A stretch of 64,000 bases of DNA from an uncultured Sphingomonas sp. GTDB taxonomy: Bacteria > Pseudomonadota > Alphaproteobacteria > Sphingomonadales > Sphingomonadaceae. The stretch covers positions 62,001-126,000 of the forward strand of contig NZ_CAJYTI010000011.1 in the NCBI RefSeq assembly GCF_913777625.1. Reading direction: 5' to 3'. Of this stretch, positions 59,624-64,000 are shown one piece after another. The first letter of the stretch is position 1. Each line of letters starts with the position of its first letter. The notes beneath the pieces were generated by a model. The model was given only the letters and a program-made list of their open reading frames with translations. It was not told where the DNA came from and made no database searches. Made by a program: the position numbers and the translations under genes.

Positions 59624-60529
59624 TCAGCCCGCCTGGGCCGCGCGGATGCGCTCCAGCACCACGTCTATGTCCTTGGCGTCGTGCCGCTCGGGGACGCGCT
59701 GGTCTTCGGGCCCGACGCCGCGATTGACCAGCCGCCCCCGCCGGACGGGCTCGCGATCGGCGATCTCGGCCGCCCAGCGCAGCACGTTCGGATATTCCTG
59801 CGCGTTGAGGAACACGTCCGCGCCCGCATAGGTCTCGCCGCGCACCACCGCGCCGTACCAGGGGAAGATCGCCATGTCGGCGATGGTATAGTCGTCGCCC
59901 ACCATGTAGCGACTGGTCGCCAGATGGGTCTCCAGCACGTGGAGCTGGCGCTTCGCCTCCATCGCATAGCGATCGATCGCATATTGGATCTTGATCGGCG
60001 CATAGGCGAAGAAATGGCCGAAGCCGCCGCCAAGGAACGGCGCCGAACCCATCTGCCACATCAGCCAGCTTAGCGTCTGCGCGCGCTTCGCCGTGTCGGT
60101 CGGCAGAAAGGCGGCGAACTTCTCGGCGAGGTGGAGCATCATCGCCCCGCTTTCGAAGATCGGCAGCGCAGGCGCGATCGAATGGTCGACCATTGCGGGG
60201 ATCTTCGAGTTCGGATTGATCGCGACGAAGCCGCTGCCGAACTGGTCGCCCTGGCCGATATTGATCAGCCAGGCGTCATATTCGGCACCGGCATGGCCGG
60301 CGGCGAGCAGCTCCTCGAGCAGGATCGTCACCTTCTGCCCGTTGGGCGTGCCGAGCGAATAGAGCTGGATCGGGTGGCGGCCGACCGGCAGTTCCTTCTC
60401 GTGCGTCGCGCCCGAGACCGGCCGGTTGATATTGGCGAACTGGCCGCCATTGCCCGGCGCCCATTCCCAAACCTGGGGCGGCACATAGCCGGCGGGGAGG
60501 TTGTTCGCGGGATCGGGTGCGTCGGCCAT
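59624..60529 (-). CDS. yghU: Glutathione-dependent disulfide-bond oxidoreductase (YghU-like)
   Basis: A 301-residue GST-fold enzyme; the start is the ATG at 60529 (MADAPDPANNLPAGYVPPQVWEW). The N-terminal loop with QFANINRPVSGATHEKELPVGRHPIQLYSLGTPNGQKVTILLEEL is distinctive of YghU. INPNSKIPAMVDHS and FESGAMMLHLAEKF provide the glutathione site, and the C-terminal helical domain follows. It reduces disulfides such as 2-hydroxyethyldisulfide using glutathione. It overlaps nothing but is 13 bp after the membrane-protein gene. Confidence 0.94.
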   Translation of the reverse strand: MADAPDPANNLPAGYVPPQVWEWAPGNGGQFANINRPVSGATHEKELPVGRHPIQLYSLGTPNGQKVTILLEELLAAGHAGAEYDAWLINIGQGDQFGSGFVAINPNSKIPAMVDHSIAPALPIFESGAMMLHLAEKFAAFLPTDTAKRAQTLSWLMWQMGSAPFLGGGFGHFFAYAPIKIQYAIDRYAMEAKRQLHVLETHLATSRYMVGDDYTIADMAIFPWYGAVVRGETYAGADVFLNAQEYPNVLRWAAEIADREPVRRGRLVNRGVGPEDQRVPERHDAKDIDVVLERIRAAQAG

Positions 60530-60542
60530 GCTCGGTGTCTCC

Positions 60543-61223
60543 TCAGGCGGGTCTTGCGGCCGGGATGTAGGATGCATCCGTCGCCGCGCCAGTCCCTGCC
60601 CCAGGCTCCGGCGGCGCAAGCAGCAGATGGGCCGCAACGGCGAGCGCCCAGGCCGATACCATGCAGGCGGGCGCCACCAGATCGGACGCCAGCACCATCC
60701 ACAGCGGGACCGGGGTGTCGAGCCTGAAGATAGGCAGCATGCTCAGGCAAAGCAGTGCAGCAGGCGCGAAGATTGCCGCTACTGCGACCATTGCCGGGCC
60801 GATCCGAGGGCCCATACGGCGCCAGCTGGTCGCGAGCGCCGCGCGCACGCCCAGCCCCTCGCCGACAACGAGCGGCAAGACGATCAGCCAGCGGGCGTAG
60901 AGGTAGATTGCCGGCACGATCAGGCAAAACGCGCCGAGCACCACGCACAACGTCGTCACAAGTCCCTGCACGACATAGGTCACCGCCCTGCCGGGTGTGC
61001 CCCAGGCGTGGTGCATGCCTTCGCGGCGCAGCAGCGCGCTGGTGAGGAGAAACTGCGCAAAGGTGCCGCCGAGCGAGGCGACGATGTCCAGTCGAGAATC
61101 CAGCCTGCCCGCATCGATGATCACCGAGGGAATCACCATCGCCAGCCACGCCGCAAAGCAAGGCCATGGATGCGCACGCATCAGCGCAGCGGTTCGACGC
61201 AAGAAATACCCACCGTTCATCAC
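60543..61223 (-). CDS. Polytopic membrane protein, unknown function
   Basis: A 226-residue protein with five or six hydrophobic segments, for example CFAAWLAMVIPSVIIDAG, LVTTLCVVLGAFCLIVPAIYLYARWLIVLPLVV and GPAMVAVAAIFAPAALLCLSMLP. The VPAIYLYARWLIVLPLVVGEGLGVRAALATSWR block resembles the glycerophosphoryl-diester-phosphodiesterase membrane-domain family, which is only a guess. It is probably cotranscribed with yghU downstream. Confidence 0.7.
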   Translation of the reverse strand: MMNGGYFLRRTAALMRAHPWPCFAAWLAMVIPSVIIDAGRLDSRLDIVASLGGTFAQFLLTSALLRREGMHHAWGTPGRAVTYVVQGLVTTLCVVLGAFCLIVPAIYLYARWLIVLPLVVGEGLGVRAALATSWRRMGPRIGPAMVAVAAIFAPAALLCLSMLPIFRLDTPVPLWMVLASDLVAPACMVSAWALAVAAHLLLAPPEPGAGTGAATDASYIPAARPA

Positions 61224-61299
61224 GATCCCCCTTGGACGCGGGGATAGGCATCGCGGCGAATGCTGTCACGGCCGATCCCGGGGAAAGCATGCGGGCACG

Positions 61300-61332
61300 A
61301 AAAAGGGCCGGGCATGGCGCACGCCATGCCCG
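61300..61332 (-). terminator. Intrinsic terminator of the outer-membrane protein gene
   Basis: A 10 bp stem CGGGCATGGC / GCCATGCCCG with a GCAC loop; on the minus strand it is followed by GCCCTTTTT. It lies 27 bp after the stop at 61359. Confidence 0.88.
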
Positions 61333-61358
61333 ACCCCCTCGTATCGGCTGCGCTACGC

Positions 61359-61979
61359 TTACTTGAAACGCAGGCCGACACCGGCCATCACGCGCTGGCG
61401 CGCGGTATGGTCGCTATACTGCGAATAGACATACTGGGCATTGACGTAGAGCGGCATGCGGGTCTGCTCGCCGGTCAGCGAATATTCGACGCCGCCGCCG
61501 ACCTGATAGCCGTCGGTGTTGAAGTGGTTGTAGTAGGACGTCTGGCCGGCCGGCGCGTCGAAGCGCTTGCGCTGCTCGTTGTTCACATAGCCGCCCTTGG
61601 CGAAGATCAGCAGCTGCGGGGTGGCGAGCACGCCGGCGCGCACGGCCGCGCCATATTCGTCGAACGACTTGTGGCAGACCGCACCGCCGCCGGTCACGCC
61701 CGAGCAATTCTCGTTCCAGTCATTGGCGCGCCAGTAGCTGCCCTCGGCGCCGATCACGATGCGCTGGCCGATCTGGCCGTCGAAACCGACGGTGCCGCCA
61801 TAGCCGAACTTGTCGTTGTGCACGCCCTGCGACTGGAAGCGGTCGCCGCCGGCATTGGCTTCGATGCGGATGCCGCGGAAGCTGGTGCCATTGCTGCTGG
61901 TGGTCGTGGTGTCCTGGGCCTGGGCGGCCGTGGCGGTGAAGCCGATCGCCGCGACGGCGAGGAAAAACGCGTTACGCAT
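61359..61979 (-). CDS. Outer-membrane beta-barrel protein
   Basis: A 206-residue protein from the ATG at 61979 (MRNAFFLAVAAIGFTATAAQAQ), which has an AAGGG site at good spacing; the ATG three codons upstream abuts that site. After the signal peptide, the sequence alternates polar and aromatic residues in about eight strands (IRIEANAGGDRFQSQGVHND to ARQRVMAGVGLRFK), ending in Phe-Lys. Two Cys (NENCSGVTGGGAVCHK) may form an external disulfide. This is like the OmpW/Opacity small-barrel group. No specific function can be given. Confidence 0.85.
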   Translation of the reverse strand: MRNAFFLAVAAIGFTATAAQAQDTTTTSSNGTSFRGIRIEANAGGDRFQSQGVHNDKFGYGGTVGFDGQIGQRIVIGAEGSYWRANDWNENCSGVTGGGAVCHKSFDEYGAAVRAGVLATPQLLIFAKGGYVNNEQRKRFDAPAGQTSYYNHFNTDGYQVGGGVEYSLTGEQTRMPLYVNAQYVYSQYSDHTARQRVMAGVGLRFK

Positions 61980-61988
61980 ACTATACAT

Positions 61989-62212
61989 CCCTTGGATTGT
62001 TGGGTCTTTGCCTCCGCCGTAACCCGCCAACGCGCAAAGGTTTCCGCGCCGCGGCATAAACAGGGAGAGCCGTTGCTAATATGCAACACTTCGCAGATAC
62101 GGCCAGACCCTAGCGTCGCCAGCGATCGCCCCACCCGCTTGCCGATCGATGCCGCTCCGGGCAAGGGCGCGCCATACCCCGGCTTCCCATCCCGTTCCGC
62201 CCCGCGCGCCTG
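61989..62212. promoter_or_regulatory. Divergent spacer between barrel protein and the broken membrane gene
   Basis: This 224 bp spacer must hold the promoter for the barrel gene; ATATGCAACACTTCGC is a noticeably AT-rich patch, but no clear promoter is assigned. No gene is seen. Confidence 0.35.
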
Positions 62213-62215
62213 TTG

Positions 62216-63516
62216 ATGGCGGTGGGAACGGTGCTGCTCTGCTATGCGATCGCCCGCGTGCCCCGCGAGGTGCATCCGCTCTACCTCACCTTCAATTCGA
62301 TGCTCGACCATCTGCTGCACGGCCGGTTCGACGTCGATCCGGCGATCGTCGGACGCGAAGGCTTTGCGGTCGGCGGGCGGACCGTCGCCTATTGGGGCAT
62401 ACTGCCGGCGCTGCTGCGGCTGCCCTTCACGCTGTTCCCCGGCTGGCGGACGCTGGATTTCACCACCGGCTCCTGCATGGTCGCGCTCGGCGGCATGCTC
62501 GCCACCAAGCTGTGGACGCTGCGGCGGATCCGCCGCGCGCGGCCGGGCCTGCCGGTCTGGCTGGGCAAGGCAATGGCCGTGGTGCTGGTGCTCGCCGGGG
62601 CGCAAACCTGCTTCCTGCGCTTCAGCCTGTATCAGGAGGTATGCCTGTGGGCGGCCCTGTGGGCGGCGCTGTTCGTCGCGGCGGCGGTCCATGCCCGCCT
62701 GCTGGGGCTTGGTCGCGGCGCGCTGCTCGTGATGGCGCTTGCCGCAGGCCTCGCGATGCTCACGCGGGTGTCGGTGGGGATCGGTCTGGTCGAGACGATC
62801 CGGAACCGCCGCGACCTGCGCGGATGGATCGGCACGGCCGCCCTACCGATGCTGCTGATCGCGCTGCTCGGAGCGGTGACGGCGCTGGTGAATTTCGGCC
62901 GCTGGGGCAACCCGCTCACCTTCGCCGACTATCACCACTATCTCTACAACGCCTGGTACCCCGATCGACTGGTGCGGATGGCCGAGCAGGGCCTGTTCAA
63001 CCTGCACCGCGTACCGTTCGGCCTGGTCTATTATTTCGCGCCGGTCTGGGTGCTGCACGGTGCCGACGGGCAGCTGCTGCTGGAGGCGACCCGCCACAAA
63101 TGGATCGACGCCGCCGAACTGCCGCCGAGCAGCTTCCTGCTCACCGATCCGCTGCTCTTGCTGCTCGGTGCCTGGGCGGTCCGCGCCCTCCAAGCCCGAC
63201 CCGCCCGCGCAGCGCCGCCATCGCGCTGGGGCTCGCTATCCCGCCGGCGCTGATGCTCTGCGCGGTGAGCATGTGTTTCCGCTATCGGCTCGATTTCTAC
63301 CCGCTCTTCGAGTTCCTCGCCGTTTCCGGCCTGATCGCGATCGCGGAGGGCGCACGCGCGCCGGGCAAGCGGCTCGTCGCGGCGCTGGCGGTGGTATCGA
63401 TACTGGGGTCGCTGCTGGTCGGCGCGGCCTATCTGGTCGGACAGCTGGGGCCGGGGCAATTGCTGATCGGGGACGGCGTGGGCGCCTATTATCTCCACGC
63501 CTTCGGGCTGCGCTGA
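62216..63516 (+). pseudogene. Frameshifted polytopic membrane protein (glycosyltransferase-like)
   Basis: The first 340 codons (MAVGTVLLCYAIARVPREVHPL) read in one frame to about 63185-63210, where the C-terminal continuation (AAIALGLAIPPALMLCAVSMCFRYRLDFYPLFEFLAVSG) appears one base shifted (a net one-base deletion). In frame A translation ends at a TGA at 63251 after a poorly conserved basic tail; in frame B the final two helices run to 63516. Together the parts give a roughly 430-residue, 9-11-helix protein similar in style to membrane glycosyltransferases or hypothetical O-antigen-type proteins. The cause could be a real mutation, programmed slippage or a sequencing error in the GC-rich stretch. 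Confidence 0.75.
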
Positions 63517-63520
63517 CCCG

Positions 63521-64000
63521 TCAGCGCAGCGACACCCGCGCACCGGCATGGCGTTCCAGCCGGCCGGCGAGCTCGCATTCGAGGAGCACGATCTGCACCA
63601 CCGCCGGGGCACAGCCGCTCTGGCGGATCAGTTCGTCGACACCCACCGCCACCGGCCCCAGCAGGCTCGTGATGCGGCGACGATCGGCCTCGCTGGCATC
63701 CTCGGCCGGCGCCGGGTCGAACGGGCCAGGCGCCGGCGCACGCAGCGCCCGCGGGTCGAGCGGCCGCACCGCCTCCCAGATGTCGTCCGCGCTCTGCACC
63801 AGGATCGCCCCTTCGCGGATCAGCAGGTTGCAGCCCTGCGCCCGGGGATCGAGCGGCGAGCCCGGCACCGCCATCACGTCGCGCCCGGCCTCGGCGGCCA
63901 GCCGCGCGGTGATCAGACTGCCCGAACGCGGCGCCGCCTCCACCACCACGGTGCCGAGCGACAGGCCGGCGATGATGCGATTGCGCGCCGGAAAGAAGCG
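63521..64000 (-). CDS. dprA: DNA processing protein DprA (partial, C-terminal part)
   Basis: This reading frame is open to the window edge: beyond the track start it continues [32 protein letters not shown] and [45 protein letters not shown] are the core Rossmann-like motifs of DprA. The C-terminal winged helix ([45 protein letters not shown]) is complete. DprA loads RecA on incoming single-stranded DNA in natural transformation. The N-terminal region lies outside the window. It converges with the broken membrane gene (4 bp gap). Confidence 0.95.
   Translation of the reverse strand, partial: RFFPARNRIIAGLSLGTVVVEAAPRSGSLITARLAAEAGRDVMAVPGSPLDPRAQGCNLLIREGAILVQSADDIWEAVRPLDPRALRAPAPGPFDPAPAEDASEADRRRITSLLGPVAVGVDELIRQSGCAPAVVQIVLLECELAGRLERHAGARVSLR

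Overview
The window is high-GC, densely coded chromosomal DNA from an alphaproteobacterium, most probably a member of the Sphingomonadales (Sphingomonas-like). The lines of evidence are the split F0 ATP-synthase operon (I-a-c-b'-b without F1), SspB of the alphaproteobacterial type, a large TonB-dependent receptor of the Xanthomonas/Caulobacter class, CobT, and intergenic palindromic repeats typical of these genomes. Almost everything is housekeeping. I saw no phage, insertion sequence, CRISPR array, rRNA or tRNA.

Layout. 0-6.2 kb: the end of a polysaccharide-deacetylase gene, then two tandem 931-residue DUF3857/transglutaminase/TPR paralogues. 6.3-12 kb: uvrC, a small membrane protein, the atpI-B-E-b'-b operon, and radC. 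12.3-18.5 kb: sspB, divergent from a histidine cluster (hisB, a YciI-like gene, hisH, hisA, hisF, later hisE), a DUF454 gene and a HIT hydrolase. 18.6-25.6 kb: amino-acid permease, adenosine kinase, a lipoprotein, quinone oxidoreductase, three small unknown genes and a DEAD-box helicase. 25.7-31 kb: a tightly overlapped rpiB-glyA-nrdR-trmJ operon, then cobT with a small ribbon-helix-helix gene. 31-40.6 kb: an SPFH protein, a PepSY-DUF2271-DUF4198-ApbE operon, pirin, an alpha/beta hydrolase and a TonB-dependent receptor. 40.7-46.2 kb: a DUF2332 gene, then hisG-hisD-nusB-thiL facing ruvB. 46.3-55.3 kb: a dehydrogenase, a repeat-bracketed DUF4337 gene, ruvA, an SPFH/RHH/small-membrane operon and ybgC-tolQRAB-pal. 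55.4-64 kb: an exonuclease, topA, a GST-type oxidoreductase (yghU), membrane and outer-membrane proteins, a frameshifted membrane-protein gene and the C-terminal part of dprA.

How the genes work together. The two his clusters supply seven enzymes or subunits of histidine synthesis (G, D, B, H, A, F, E); hisI, hisC, the phosphatase and hisZ are not here. The Tol-Pal operon is complete. The ruvA and ruvB genes that often accompany it are present but separated, and ruvC is absent. The most interesting functional module is the PepSY-DUF2271-DUF4198-ApbE operon. Its DUF2271 protein carries a textbook-like ApbE flavinylation motif (DGISGAT), so the cluster looks like an extracytoplasmic FMN-based redox system lying near a TonB receptor. 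Dispersed palindromic elements of at least four families (five REPIN-like 94-95 bp copies, three 142-196 bp composites and others) occupy most of the non-coding space.
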